This document shows positions 1 to 9,500 of a stretch of 64,000 nucleotides of DNA, in pieces. A program made the position numbers and the translations under genes. The stretch lies in the NCBI RefSeq assembly GCF_016653315.1, contig NZ_NHSH01000048.1, positions 63,225 to 127,224 on the forward strand, read 5' to 3'. This DNA is from Halochromatium roseum. GTDB lineage: Bacteria; Pseudomonadota; Gammaproteobacteria; Chromatiales; Chromatiaceae. Position 1 is the stretch's first letter. The number at the start of each line of letters is the position of its first letter. The notes beneath the pieces were generated by a model. That model ran no database searches. It saw only the letters and a list, made by a program, of their open reading frames with translations, and was not told the DNA's origin.

Positions 1-876
1 AAACTCTTGCTCGGTGTCGCCCCGCACCGCTGAGAGGAAGGCTTGCGGGAGGATCAGCGCGTCCTTGACGAGATCGGCCACGTCGAAGACGAGGCCACCG
101 CGGCGGGTCTTGCCGTGGAGCACGGCGAGGCCATGAGGAAGGCCGAGCACCCAGGTTGCGGTCGCTGCCAAGCCGTAAGCCAGGTAATTTCCGTGATCGA
201 GAAACTGGTTTGCGGCATCGGTCCCTTGGCCGCGCTTACCGCGGACGAAGTCGCCGTATTGGGTCGCTCGAGCGGCGAGCTTGTAGAGCTCCTTGGTCAG
301 CCGGGCTTCCTCCATCAGCAATGCGGTGTGGTCGGATGCGACCTGGATGTTCGAGCCAGAACGGCTGAGCAGTGCACTCAGAGCGCTCACATCAGGCTCA
401 AAGCCGGTTGATTGCAGATGGCGGGACGCGCTCCAGTGCGCTTGGATGTGTTGAAGTCGCTGCTGCTGGAACCGTTTGGCGGCCTCCAGCCGGAGGTCTT
501 CGTCGAACCAAAAACGCACCCATGCCTGCAGATACTCGGTCGATCGATATTCGCTCTGCGGGGAAAACCAAACGATGTCGGTATCGCGCTCGGTGGCCGT
601 AAACAACGGCGTCCCACCGCCACCGCAGAAACCCACCAAGACGCCGGCTTTAGCCAGTTCGCGCATGGCTGCCTGAGTGACCGACGTGCCGGTGCCAAGC
701 AGCACGCAGGTCGTGTTCGCAATGGGGATGTTCCAGTACAGCGAACGCCTGCCTTCGTCGGTAACGTACTCGACGCGGCCACCGTTGACCAAGACTCGGC
801 AATGCTCCAGATAGTAAAGATTAGCTCGCTTGGAGTGGAGGATGGTCTTGAGATCGCTTGCGTGAATGTCGTCCAT
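1..876 (-). CDS. cas1: CRISPR-associated endonuclease Cas1, type I-F (3' end cut by window edge)
   Basis: Cas1 is the metal-dependent integrase that, with Cas2 (fused to Cas3 in type I-F), inserts new spacers into a CRISPR array. Reverse-strand translation from the ATG at 874-876 stays open for 292 codons to base 1. It begins MDDIHASDLKTILHSKRANL and contains GFCGGGGTPLF and AVLHGKTRRGGLVFDVADL, closely matching the I-F (Ypest) Cas1 family as I know it. The residues matching the expected metal ligands are all present: E190, H254, D265 and D268. The family is about 325 residues long, so roughly 30 C-terminal residues lie outside. In I-F loci cas2-3, csy1-3, cas6f and the array normally follow cas1, so they would be expected left of the window. 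The gene upstream on the same strand is the helicase fusion at 997-3852, 120 bp away. Confidence 0.95.
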   Translation of the reverse strand, partial: MDDIHASDLKTILHSKRANLYYLEHCRVLVNGGRVEYVTDEGRRSLYWNIPIANTTCVLLGTGTSVTQAAMRELAKAGVLVGFCGGGGTPLFTATERDTDIVWFSPQSEYRSTEYLQAWVRFWFDEDLRLEAAKRFQQQRLQHIQAHWSASRHLQSTGFEPDVSALSALLSRSGSNIQVASDHTALLMEEARLTKELYKLAARATQYGDFVRGKRGQGTDAANQFLDHGNYLAYGLAATATWVLGLPHGLAVLHGKTRRGGLVFDVADLVKDALILPQAFLSAVRGDTEQEF

Positions 877-954
877 TCGTTTTACTCACGATTAAGGTCG
901 TCCTCGGTCGGTGCTGATGTGGGGCAAGCGATTGACCTGCAACTGGATATGCAC

Positions 955-968
955 CTCTACCAGTAGAG
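955..968. promoter_or_regulatory. Short perfect inverted repeat between the helicase gene and cas1
   Basis: The two 6-base arms CTCTAC and GTAGAG are separated by 2 bases, inside the 120 bp gap between the helicase fusion stop and the cas1 start. It could be an operator or a small hairpin. No convincing sigma-70 promoter or I-F CRISPR repeat is seen in the gap. The functional reading is a guess. Confidence 0.25.
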
Positions 969-996
969 ACGAACAGAGGCAGCGACCAGCCGTCGA

Positions 997-3852
997 TTAA
1001 AACAACGACTTCAAATCCGCCCCCTCATTGAGCTGCTGTAACATCCCACGCAGCTTTTCGATCGCCTTGTCACTGTACGCGTTGGGGTCCCAGACCTGTC
1101 CGCCCCAGTGGTAGACATCCTGTAACTGCGCGGCCAGCCGCTGCGGTTGTAACAGCTCGTAGATGCGCAGCCATTGGTCTTCGATGCGCAGCGCGAGTTG
1201 TGGGTTAAACAGATAATGCCCCTGCTTCCAGCGCTGGAACAGCTTGCGGTTGTAGGGCGCGTCGCGGTTGAGCTCGTTCTTGGACAGGATCGAGGAGATA
1301 TAAGGGCGCTTCTTGCGCCGCTCGGGTACGATGGATTCCGGAAAATGCTCGAGCACGGCGGCGAAATCGGGCGCTGAGAGCAGGTGGCGGCGATGCGCCC
1401 AGCGCTCGCCGAGCCCTTGATAGAACAGCACCATGGCAATGCTGAGCATCAGATATTCCATCAGCCGTTGATCGAGCTTGATCAGGCGGCCGTCGACCTG
1501 GATGTCGATGCTCGGGGGCGCCAGGCGCTCGAACACCGCCGGCAGCTTGGTGCGCGCGAAGCGTTCATCGGCGCAGGCGCGGTCGAGGGCGATCTGAAAG
1601 GCGTTCAGGCCATTGCCGTCGACCAGACTGGTGTCGGCGTCGCGGTCGAGCAGCGCCTCGATCAGCTCGGCATTGCCGGTGCGGCTGGCGATCATCAACG
1701 GCGTCTGGCCGAAGACGTTGCGGAAGTCGACGCCGTATTGGTCGACCTCGCGCAGCACGCCGGTGGCATGCTTGAGGCCGTAGTTGAAGAAGTGTTTCTT
1801 CTCCAGCATCGACAGCGCCTTGTCCGGCTGCTTGGCGGCCTTGAGGCCCTGCTGGATCAGCCGGTTCATCAGGCGTTGGTCGCGGTAGACCAGCGCATAC
1901 TCCATCAGCGCGATGCCGGCCTTCTTCTCGCCTTGGTCGAGCGCCTTCTGCTCCAGTTCGGTGAGCGCGTCACCACGCAGCACGGTCCAGGGCACCTGGC
2001 GTTGCTTGAGGATCTGCTCGCGGATGTCGGCGGCCTGCTCGTCCTTGCCCTGCAGCTCGAGGCGATGGGCCTCTTTGCGCCATTCCTCCAGGCTCGAGGT
2101 CTGCTCTTCGACATCGTCGACGCCTTCGTGGACCTCCGTCAGCCCCAGCAGGGCGAGCAGGTGCTGTTTGGGTCGCGGCTCGATCAGATACAGGTTCTTG
2201 ACCGCGCGGGTCACCGCCACGTACAGCGCGTTGATGTAGAACTTATAGATCTCCAGCGATTTGTCGGTCTTGTCGCGGCTGCGGGCATAGCGCAGCTCGC
2301 CCTGCAGATCGGCCTCGCTGAGCTGACCGGCGATGTCGCGAAAGCGCTTTTCCTCGCTGGAGAGGAAGCCGTAGAGCAGCACATTCTCGTATTCCAGGCC
2401 CTTGGCCTCGTGGATCGAGAACACCAAGGGGGTGCGAAAATGCTTGCGCACCTCGGCCTTTTGCTCCGGGTGCAGCACCAGGATGGCGAAGCGCGCCGAG
2501 GCGGCGGTGCGCCGGTCGAGGTCGCGCTTGATCTGCTCGCTATCCTGCAACAGCCCGACACGGCCGCGCGCCGGGCCGCGGCTGCGCACCAGATAGTTGC
2601 TCTCCTTGTCGACCGAGCCGAAGCGGGCGTGCTTGATGTGCAACAAGCGGTTGGCGATCTCGGTGACCTGGGGCGAGTTGCGGAAGTTGGCGTTGAGGAT
2701 GCGGATCAGCTCGGTGCCAGTCGCCGTTTTGGACGCATCGGCCTGCTCGCGCCAGAACAGCGTCTTGACCTTGGACCAGGAGAAGAAGTTGGGGTGGACG
2801 ATCTGGTTCGAGTCGCCGCAGAGCAGGAAGCCGCTGCTGTCGCGCAGCGCGCGCAGGATCAGCAGCAGCTGCACATTGGTCAGGTCCTGCACCTCGTCGA
2901 CGACGACGAAGTCATAGCGCGGCCGTACCCGCTCGAGCCAGGCGTGGCTGACCAGATTGGTGTCGAACCAGCCCTCCTCATCGAGGAAGCGCCGATACTT
3001 CTCGAACAGATCATAGACGCCGGCGCGGGTCTCGGGCGGGTAGATCGACTGCTTCACGCCGAGGCCGAGATAGGCCTCGCGGCTGAGGTAGGCGGACTCG
3101 GGGTCGGTGCCGGTGATGGCGCCTTGAAACTCCTCGAACAGCTGGTGGCTGTCTTTCAGATCCTTGGGCAAGCGCTGGCGCCCGGCCCAGCCGGCGAAGA
3201 TGCGCGGCGTGATCTCCTTGCCCTCCGGCACCTGGATGCTCTCCAGATACTCGCGAAACGAGAGGAAGTCGACCTGCTGATCGTCGTTGGACCAACCGTT
3301 GGCGTAGTACAGCTCGCGGGCGTTTTGGACGAGGAAGGCCGAGCGCGTCACATAGAGGATGTCGCCGCTGGCATCCTTCATCTTCTCCAGCGTCAGCGCG
3401 GTCTTGCCGCTGCCGGCGGAGCCGATGATCACCAGCGGCGGTGGCTGCTGGTAGACCTGCTCTTGGTCGTCGTCGAAGGACAGCACCTTATCGAGCAGAT
3501 GGAAGCGCGGCAGGCTCGGATTCAGGTACGGCAGCTCGGGCGCCTCATCGGCGGCGTCCGCGGTGACGGCGGGGATGCGCTCCTCATCGATCTGCACGCC
3601 ACGGGCGAGAAAGCGCGATTTGTCGTAGGCGTGCTGCGGGATGTATTCCAACAGCAGCGCACAGCGCTCGCCCTCATGGCGATAGAGGGCGAACAGCAGG
3701 CGATTGCTGCGATCGAGCCGCGCGCGATAGAGGTTGTCGCCGATCTTCTTGACGTCGGCGGAGCGGAAGTCGTCGGCGCTGAGGTAGGCGACGAGCTTGT
3801 CGTAGCCGGGGATGGCGCTGGTGTTCAGGCCACGGTAGGTGAGAATCTTCAT
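997..3852 (-). CDS. RelE/ParE-like domain - superfamily 1 (UvrD-like) helicase - ankyrin-like fusion protein
   Basis: This 951-residue protein is predicted to be an ATP-dependent DNA helicase or translocase. Residues about 1-85 resemble a RelE/ParE-type toxin fold (YRARLDRSNRLLFALYRHEG, then a hydrophobic strand and HAYDKSRF). The SF1 core follows: Walker A GSAGSGKT at 144-151, Walker B DEVQD at 319-323, GDSNQ at 346-350, NFR at 389-391, a HEAKGLEYENVLLYG motif V, and a YVAVTRAVKNLYLIE motif VI around residue 550. A helical region and one or two ankyrin-like units (FGQTPLMIASRTGNAELIEALL, roughly 715-770) follow, then a C-terminal region I do not recognise. It starts at ATG 3852. It lies directly upstream of I-F cas1 on the same strand, so a defence role is possible but is inference. 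A repair or nucleic-acid-processing role is the alternative. The domain order is seen; the RelE and ankyrin labels are by eye. Confidence 0.8.
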   Translation of the reverse strand: MKILTYRGLNTSAIPGYDKLVAYLSADDFRSADVKKIGDNLYRARLDRSNRLLFALYRHEGERCALLLEYIPQHAYDKSRFLARGVQIDEERIPAVTADAADEAPELPYLNPSLPRFHLLDKVLSFDDDQEQVYQQPPPLVIIGSAGSGKTALTLEKMKDASGDILYVTRSAFLVQNARELYYANGWSNDDQQVDFLSFREYLESIQVPEGKEITPRIFAGWAGRQRLPKDLKDSHQLFEEFQGAITGTDPESAYLSREAYLGLGVKQSIYPPETRAGVYDLFEKYRRFLDEEGWFDTNLVSHAWLERVRPRYDFVVVDEVQDLTNVQLLLILRALRDSSGFLLCGDSNQIVHPNFFSWSKVKTLFWREQADASKTATGTELIRILNANFRNSPQVTEIANRLLHIKHARFGSVDKESNYLVRSRGPARGRVGLLQDSEQIKRDLDRRTAASARFAILVLHPEQKAEVRKHFRTPLVFSIHEAKGLEYENVLLYGFLSSEEKRFRDIAGQLSEADLQGELRYARSRDKTDKSLEIYKFYINALYVAVTRAVKNLYLIEPRPKQHLLALLGLTEVHEGVDDVEEQTSSLEEWRKEAHRLELQGKDEQAADIREQILKQRQVPWTVLRGDALTELEQKALDQGEKKAGIALMEYALVYRDQRLMNRLIQQGLKAAKQPDKALSMLEKKHFFNYGLKHATGVLREVDQYGVDFRNVFGQTPLMIASRTGNAELIEALLDRDADTSLVDGNGLNAFQIALDRACADERFARTKLPAVFERLAPPSIDIQVDGRLIKLDQRLMEYLMLSIAMVLFYQGLGERWAHRRHLLSAPDFAAVLEHFPESIVPERRKKRPYISSILSKNELNRDAPYNRKLFQRWKQGHYLFNPQLALRIEDQWLRIYELLQPQRLAAQLQDVYHWGGQVWDPNAYSDKAIEKLRGMLQQLNEGADLKSLF

Positions 3853-3931
3853 GGGCGTCCCAGGTGTCGGTGAGCGAGCCGGTCTCTTGCCGCACGCATC
3901 CTACCGCAAGATCCGGCCGACGCCCCGGTCT

Positions 3932-3997
3932 GGACACCGATCCGGCTGGCGCCCAATTCAGCAACCAGCCAGGGGGGCGCGCTCCCGATCGGTGTCC
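3932..3997. repeat. Nested inverted repeat upstream of the helicase fusion
   Basis: An exact 11-base arm (GGACACCGATC, 3932-3942) pairs with GATCGGTGTCC (3987-3997). An inner pair GGCTGG (3944-3949) / CCAGCC (3966-3971) nests inside. It sits 80-145 bp upstream of the helicase start and just downstream of tldD. It could be a transcript structure (no U-tract on either side), an operator, or a decayed element end. Confidence 0.45.
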
Positions 3998-4022
3998 ATC
4001 CCGCGCCTACGGCATCAAGGCT

Positions 4023-5480
4023 TCAGTCGCCACCGGCCCCACCAGTGCCGCCCACGGTCAGCGCATCGACCCGCAGCGTCGGCTGGCCAACCCCAACCGG
4101 CACGCTCTGGCCATCCTTGCCGCAAGTGCCAACACCTTCATCGAGCTTGAGGTCGTTGCCGACCATGCTGACGCGGGTCAGTACATCGGGGCCATTGCCA
4201 ATCAGGGTTGCGCCTTTGACCGGGCGACCGATCTTGCCGTTCTCGATCAGGTAGGCCTCGCTGGCGGAGAAGGTGAACTTGCCGGAGGTGATATCGACCT
4301 GGCCGCCGCCGAAGTTGGCCGCGTAGAGTCCCTTCTCGACCGAGGCGATGATCTCGCCGGGATCATGGTTGCCGGCCAGCATGTAGGTGTTGGTCATGCG
4401 CGGCATCGGCAGATGGGCGTAGGATTCTCGGCGGCCGTTGCCGGTCGGCGCCATGCCCATCAGGCGGGCGTTGAGCCGGTCTTGCATGTAGCCGACTAGC
4501 ACGCCGTCTTCGATCAGCGTGGTGCAGTGGGTCGGTGTGCCTTCGTCGTCGATGTTCAGCGAGCCGCGTCGACCGGGCAGGGTGCCGTCGTCGACGACGG
4601 TGACGCCCTTGGCGGCGACACGTTGATTGAGGCGGCCGCTGAACGCCGAGGTGCCCTTGCGGTTGAAGTCGCCCTCGAGCCCATGGCCGACCGCCTCATG
4701 CAGTAGCACGCCGGGCCAACCGGCGCCGAGTACCACGGTCATGGTGCCGGCGGGGGCAGGGCCGGCCTCCAGGTTGATCAACGCTTGGCGCACCGCCTCG
4801 CGGGCGAAGCCGAGCGCGCGATCCTCGGCCAGCATCCAGCCCAGATCCAGGCGCGCGCCACCGCCGCTATGGGCCTGCTCGCGGCGGCCGTTTTCTTCGA
4901 CTACGGCGACCACGTTGAGGCGGATCAGTGGGCGGACATCGGCGCTCAGCCGGCCATCATCGGAGATGACGAGGATGGTGTCTTGCACGGCGACTAGGCT
5001 GGTCATGACCTCCTTTACGCGCGAGTCGATGCGGCGCGCCTCGGCGTCGACCCGATGCAGCAGCTCGAGCTTGGCCGCATCATCGAGACTCTCGATCGGG
5101 TTCATCGGCTCGTACAGCCGTTGCCTTGCCGGCATGCCGCTGCCGATGCTAACCGGCGCTGCACCACCGCCCCGGGCGATGGCGCGTGCGGCATCGGCGG
5201 CCTTGGTCAGGGCTGCGATCTCGAGTTCGTCGGAGTAGGCGAAGCCGGTCTTCTCGCCGCTGATGGCGCGCAGACCGGCGCCTTGCTCGATGTTGAAGCT
5301 GCCGTCTTTGACGATGCCGTCCTCGAGCATCCAGGATTGTAGCCGGCTGCTTTGAAAGTAGACGTCGGCGGCGTCGATCGCGGGGCTGCGGAGCGCGCCG
5401 ATCAGGCGATCGAGGTCGCTGTCGCCAAGGCCGAAGGGCGCGAGGATGCTCTGGCGGGCGATGTCGATGGAGTCGGTCAT
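4023..5480 (-). CDS. tldD: Metalloprotease TldD
   Basis: TldD is the zinc-protease half of the TldD/TldE (PmbA) pair, which matures microcin-type peptides and degrades CcdA in E. coli. No tldE/pmbA is in the window. From the ATG at 5480 ([10 protein letters not shown]) the protein is 485 residues, close to E. coli TldD (about 481). The frame remains open upstream to 5834, but that part lacks family character. The HExxxH zinc motif ([10 protein letters not shown]261-E262-H266) and the conserved late Cys (GTCGKDGQ, C453) are visible. It follows the nitrilase gene on the same strand with a gap of about 100 bp, a common arrangement downstream of yhdP in gammaproteobacteria. Confidence 0.95.
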   Translation of the reverse strand: MTDSIDIARQSILAPFGLGDSDLDRLIGALRSPAIDAADVYFQSSRLQSWMLEDGIVKDGSFNIEQGAGLRAISGEKTGFAYSDELEIAALTKAADAARAIARGGGAAPVSIGSGMPARQRLYEPMNPIESLDDAAKLELLHRVDAEARRIDSRVKEVMTSLVAVQDTILVISDDGRLSADVRPLIRLNVVAVVEENGRREQAHSGGGARLDLGWMLAEDRALGFAREAVRQALINLEAGPAPAGTMTVVLGAGWPGVLLHEAVGHGLEGDFNRKGTSAFSGRLNQRVAAKGVTVVDDGTLPGRRGSLNIDDEGTPTHCTTLIEDGVLVGYMQDRLNARLMGMAPTGNGRRESYAHLPMPRMTNTYMLAGNHDPGEIIASVEKGLYAANFGGGQVDITSGKFTFSASEAYLIENGKIGRPVKGATLIGNGPDVLTRVSMVGNDLKLDEGVGTCGKDGQSVPVGVGQPTLRVDALTVGGTGGAGGD

Positions 5481-5584
5481 AAGATTGCGTTGTTCGGTCT
5501 CTGGAGACGGTGGGCATTGGCCCGATATTGAAGGGAGTTGGGAGGTCAGCGTCGCTTTTTCCAGTGGCGGGCGCTGATTCCAAA

Positions 5585-6412
5585 TCAGCGGCACTTGAGC
5601 CGCCGATGGTCGAGTACAGGGAAGGTGCGGCGGATCGAGGCCTGACGGTCGCGGTCGAGCGCGCAGCAGATTTGCCCGACGCCGCGCTCGATCTGTGCCA
5701 GCACATTGCCCCAGGGATCGACGATCATGCTGTGACCATGGGTCTCGCGGCCGCTGAGGTGGAAGCCGCCCTGTGCGGCTGCGACCACATAGGCCAGGTT
5801 CTCGATCGCGCGCGCGCGGATCAAGGTCTCCCAATGCGCCTTGCCGGTCAGCGCGGTGAAGGCGGCGGGAATCGCGAGGATCTCGAGGCCGCTATCGAGC
5901 ATCCGGCGGGCGGCCTCCGGGAAGCGCAGATCGTAGCAGACCAGCACGCCGAGGCGGCCAAAGGGCGTGTCGACCACGGGGCTTTGATCACCAGATTCGA
6001 TCGTCGCCGACTCCTGGTAACGCTCATTGGCGTCGGGCAGTACGACGTCAAACAGGTGCATCTTGTCGCAGCGTGCCACCCGATCGCCATGGGCGTTATA
6101 GATCAAGGTCGCTGAGCGCACTCGCGCAGGATTATTGGCGCGCAATGGGATGGTGCCGCCGACGATCCAGACGCCATAGCGGAGCGCGGTCTTGGCCAAG
6201 AAGTCCTGCAGCTGGCCGCTGCCATCGGACTCGACCAACGAGAGCATGTCGCGATCCTGCTTGCCCATGAAGGCAAAATTCTCCGGTAGCACCACTAAGC
6301 CCGCGCCGGCCTCGGCGGCACGGCCGATGAGGCGTTCGGCTTCGATGAGATTAGCGGTTGTGTTTGGGCCGGAGGCCATCTGCACGGCCGCGAGCTTGGA
6401 GATATCGGTCAT
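5585..6412 (-). CDS. Carbon-nitrogen hydrolase (nitrilase superfamily, Nit1/YbeM-like amidase)
   Basis: This 275-residue cytosolic enzyme has the nitrilase catalytic triad: Glu44 ([10 protein letters not shown]), Lys117 (CDKMHLFDV) and Cys159 ([10 protein letters not shown]). The closest family by motif is Nit1, the deaminated-glutathione amidase (omega-amidase-like) that removes a metabolite-damage product. The exact substrate cannot be read from sequence. It starts at ATG 6412 ([12 protein letters not shown]). It lies between yhdP and tldD on the same strand, a conserved context in gammaproteobacteria. An unusual N- or C-terminal domain was not seen. Confidence 0.9.
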   Translation of the reverse strand: MTDISKLAAVQMASGPNTTANLIEAERLIGRAAEAGAGLVVLPENFAFMGKQDRDMLSLVESDGSGQLQDFLAKTALRYGVWIVGGTIPLRANNPARVRSATLIYNAHGDRVARCDKMHLFDVVLPDANERYQESATIESGDQSPVVDTPFGRLGVLVCYDLRFPEAARRMLDSGLEILAIPAAFTALTGKAHWETLIRARAIENLAYVVAAAQGGFHLSGRETHGHSMIVDPWGNVLAQIERGVGQICCALDRDRQASIRRTFPVLDHRRLKCR

Positions 6413-6526
6413 GGGTATTCGATATGGTCAATTTTCCGTAACCATAGCACCACCGACCGAGTGGCTGCGATTCGCTTGTGGTACATATCTTGAATTGGCC
6501 GCAGTCTGCCGCGGCTTCTGCTGATG

Positions 6527-6558
6527 GGTTGCTCAGAACCTTGGTTGCTCAGAACCCC
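6527..6558. repeat. 16-bp tandem duplication across the yhdP stop codon
   Basis: GGTTGCTCAGAACC occurs at 6527-6540 and 6543-6556, with a 16 bp period. The second copy covers the end of yhdP (stop at 6549-6551). It is one of many short tandem duplications in this window. Confidence 0.8.
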
Positions 6559-9500
6559 TCAAGGAATGGGTTCGATGCGTCTTCGGCGCCTGCGGGCGCT
6601 GGGGCTTTGGGTTTCGCTTGAGTGCCGGTGCTCGAGCCGGGGGCGGCGTCGGTCACCGCTGAGCCCCCGGCGGGTGCGTCATCGACAAACAGATTACCGA
6701 CCGACGGCGAGCCAACGGTATCGACTCGCTTGATGACCGGGTCACGCCAGGGCCCGGTGACCTGGTAGGCATAGCGTCCGAGCCGCTCGACAGCCCCTTC
6801 GGTGACCTTGTCTGCCAGATAGACGGCGGCGCCGACCACGGGGCCACCTGCCACTGCGCTGGCGAGGGCAAGACCCACGCCGATCTTGGGCGTGACCTCG
6901 ACCTGCTGGTCGAGCAGGCCGTCGACGAGGTTGGTACGGCCGGTGATGCGGATGTCGGCGGGAGGCGCCAGGATGTTGAGGTCGCGGATCGTCGCCTCGC
7001 CGCTGCCGATCGCGATCTCGCCGGTCATGCTGTCGAAGCTGAGGCCGTCTTCGAAGACATCACTGAAGTCGAGACTGAGCCTGCGGCTGAGTGCGCCGGT
7101 GTTGAGGATGCCGAGCATGCGGCCGACACCGGGCTCCATCGCGAGCATGCGACCGGAGCCGATCTCGATCTTCATCGAGCCGCGCGCCCGCGCCAAGGAT
7201 AGGTCGCTCGGACCACCTGGCCAGCTAAGCGCAAGCTGCAGCGTGCCGGGCGCACCGCTCAACGCGCTGTAGAAGCCGCTCTCACGCAAGAGTTCGCCGA
7301 CGGCGCTGCTCTTGGCGCTGACCTGGAGCGATGACTCGATATAGTCGGTGGCGTCGATCAGCCAGTCGCCGCTGCCGGTGGCGTCGACATGGGGGCCCGC
7401 CAGGGTCAGGGTTTCAAAGCGCACGCCGTTCGCAACCGCTTGGCTGCGGATGCGCAGTTGGCCAAGCAGATCCTCGCCATAGCGCAGTTGCTCGATCCTG
7501 AGGTCCAACGGGCCGAATTTCCGTGGATCGGCTCGCGCAAGGGGTTTGGGCTCGGGCGTTGCTCTGTCGTGCGCGGCGAGGATCGGCTCCATGTCGAGTC
7601 GATCAAGGCGGATTCGGCGCGGCTGCTCCGGATCGGCCGTCGTTGCTGGTAGTCTGATCTGACCGTCACCGGTCTGTTGGGCGCTGAAGCGAATATCCCA
7701 GCCGCCGGTCGGCTCAGGGGTGAGGACGGCCTCGACATCGTTCAGCTGTAAGTCACCGAGGTTGAGATCGGCGACCCGCAGCTGGACCGGCAATAGGCGA
7801 AATCCAGGCTCTGCGCCGTTACTTTGGTCGCCACCCCGCAGCGCCTTGAGATCCGCCTGGCCGAACCAGGTTATCCAGGGTTCGAGCGCTAAGCGTTCGA
7901 GCGCACCGCTAATCTGGATCGCGTTTTCTGGCGGCAAGGCCGTTGGCTGGCGGTTCAGATCGATCACCAACCGTGGCAGCTCGATCGCGCCATTGGGCTG
8001 TCGATCGATCTCGAGCAAGCCGCCAATAGCACCGTACTCGAGGTTGACGCTGAGCGGCCATTGGTTCTGGAATCGCCCGCTCAACTGGAGGTTGCGCGGC
8101 TCGCGGGCCGGCTTGCCAACCGGTGCGGGCAGGGCCAGGCCGAGGCCGCGCAGGTCTGAGCTAAAGGCAAAACGGATCGGCGGCTTTTGTGCCGCGGCGT
8201 CGCGGTTGTTGAGTGTCAGGCCGAGGTGCCAATCGAGCGTGCCGCTCACGAGCGACCAGAGCGGGCTTGGCAGCATATCGGAGAGCCGATCGACGCCGGT
8301 TCGGCCGCGAAGGCTGATTAGGGTGCGGCCATCGTCGGTGCCGCTGTCGAGCGTCTTGACGTCGACGTCGAGGGCCTGCCTGCCGAGCTGCGTTTGGATG
8401 CCGTCGGCCTCGATGCCGGTCTCGTCGAAGCGCAGGCGGCCAGTGATCTGGTCGAACTTGAGTTCGGTGCCGTTGATGCTGAGCGTTCGGTCTTGGCTTG
8501 GGTTGTCGCTGCCCGAGGCGACGGTCTCAAGGCTGAGGTCAGTGCTCCGATTCGCGTTCTGGTCGGCGCCTTCCTCGGCGCTAATTTCCTCGGCGCTGAT
8601 TTCCTCGGCGCTGATCTGCGAAGGTGGTTCCCAGAGCAATTCGCCGGCGTAGCGAAAGGGCAGGGCTTGGTTCAGCGGTACGCCGAGCTGTAGACGGATA
8701 CCGCCGTCGCCGCTGACCGCGACCGTCGAGGCGAGGCCGCCGAGCTGCTGTGCCAAAGGCGAGGTTGCTAGCAGATGCATCCCATCGGCAAGGGGGCCTT
8801 CGCCCTGGGCGTCGATCTCCAGATAGGTCGGTTGCCACAGGTTGGGCAGGCTGACGTGCCCGGCGTCGACCTGGCTGTTGAGGATCTCGGCGCTAGGGAC
8901 ATCGATCTCGAGGCTGCGGTTCTCGAACCGCAGGGTTGCCGCAATCTGCTGGAGCGGCGGCCAGCTGAGCGCCTGCGTCTGCTCGGCGTTGCTGAGGCCT
9001 GTTGTCGGCGGCTCTGCGGCCTGCGCAGCAACGCCGTAGTCGAGCACACCGTCGACAGCGCGTAGCTCGAGGATGAAGCGCCCTTCTTGGTCATCGAATG
9101 GAAAGCGTTCGAGGGGGCCGCGTAGCAGTAGATCCCCAGATTCCAGACGGCCAGCAACCACGGCCTGGAGCAGCCAATCCTCTAGGCGGTCATCCATGAT
9201 TCCGACTGGCAGCCAGCGTGGGAGTGCCGAAATGCGGCCATTGCGTAGATGTGTGTGCAGGTCGATGAAGGGATTGACGCCAGAGGGGTGGAGACAAAGA
9301 CTGAGGCGGCTGAGGGTTTCCAGATCCTGGGTCTCGGCGCTGAGTGCTTCGGTCCAGAGGTGGATCGAGCCGGCCGGCATCAGGCGCCAAGCGAAGCGGC
9401 CCTTGAAGCGGGTGAAACGATGCGGCTTGGCGAACAAGGGTTGCAGGTCGATGCCGACGTTGCTGTCATCGACGCTGGCGTAGCCACCGCGTGGGCCGAG

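Noticed and set aside
877-996. Possible CRISPR leader or repeat between cas1 and the helicase gene
   Set aside because: No I-F-type repeat or repeated unit is present; the array is expected on the other side of cas1.
1384-3873. An open plus-strand frame of about 829 codons antisense to the helicase fusion
   Set aside because: Composition is rich in A, L, V, E and Q, with no family motifs, and it mirrors the third-position bias of the real minus-strand gene.
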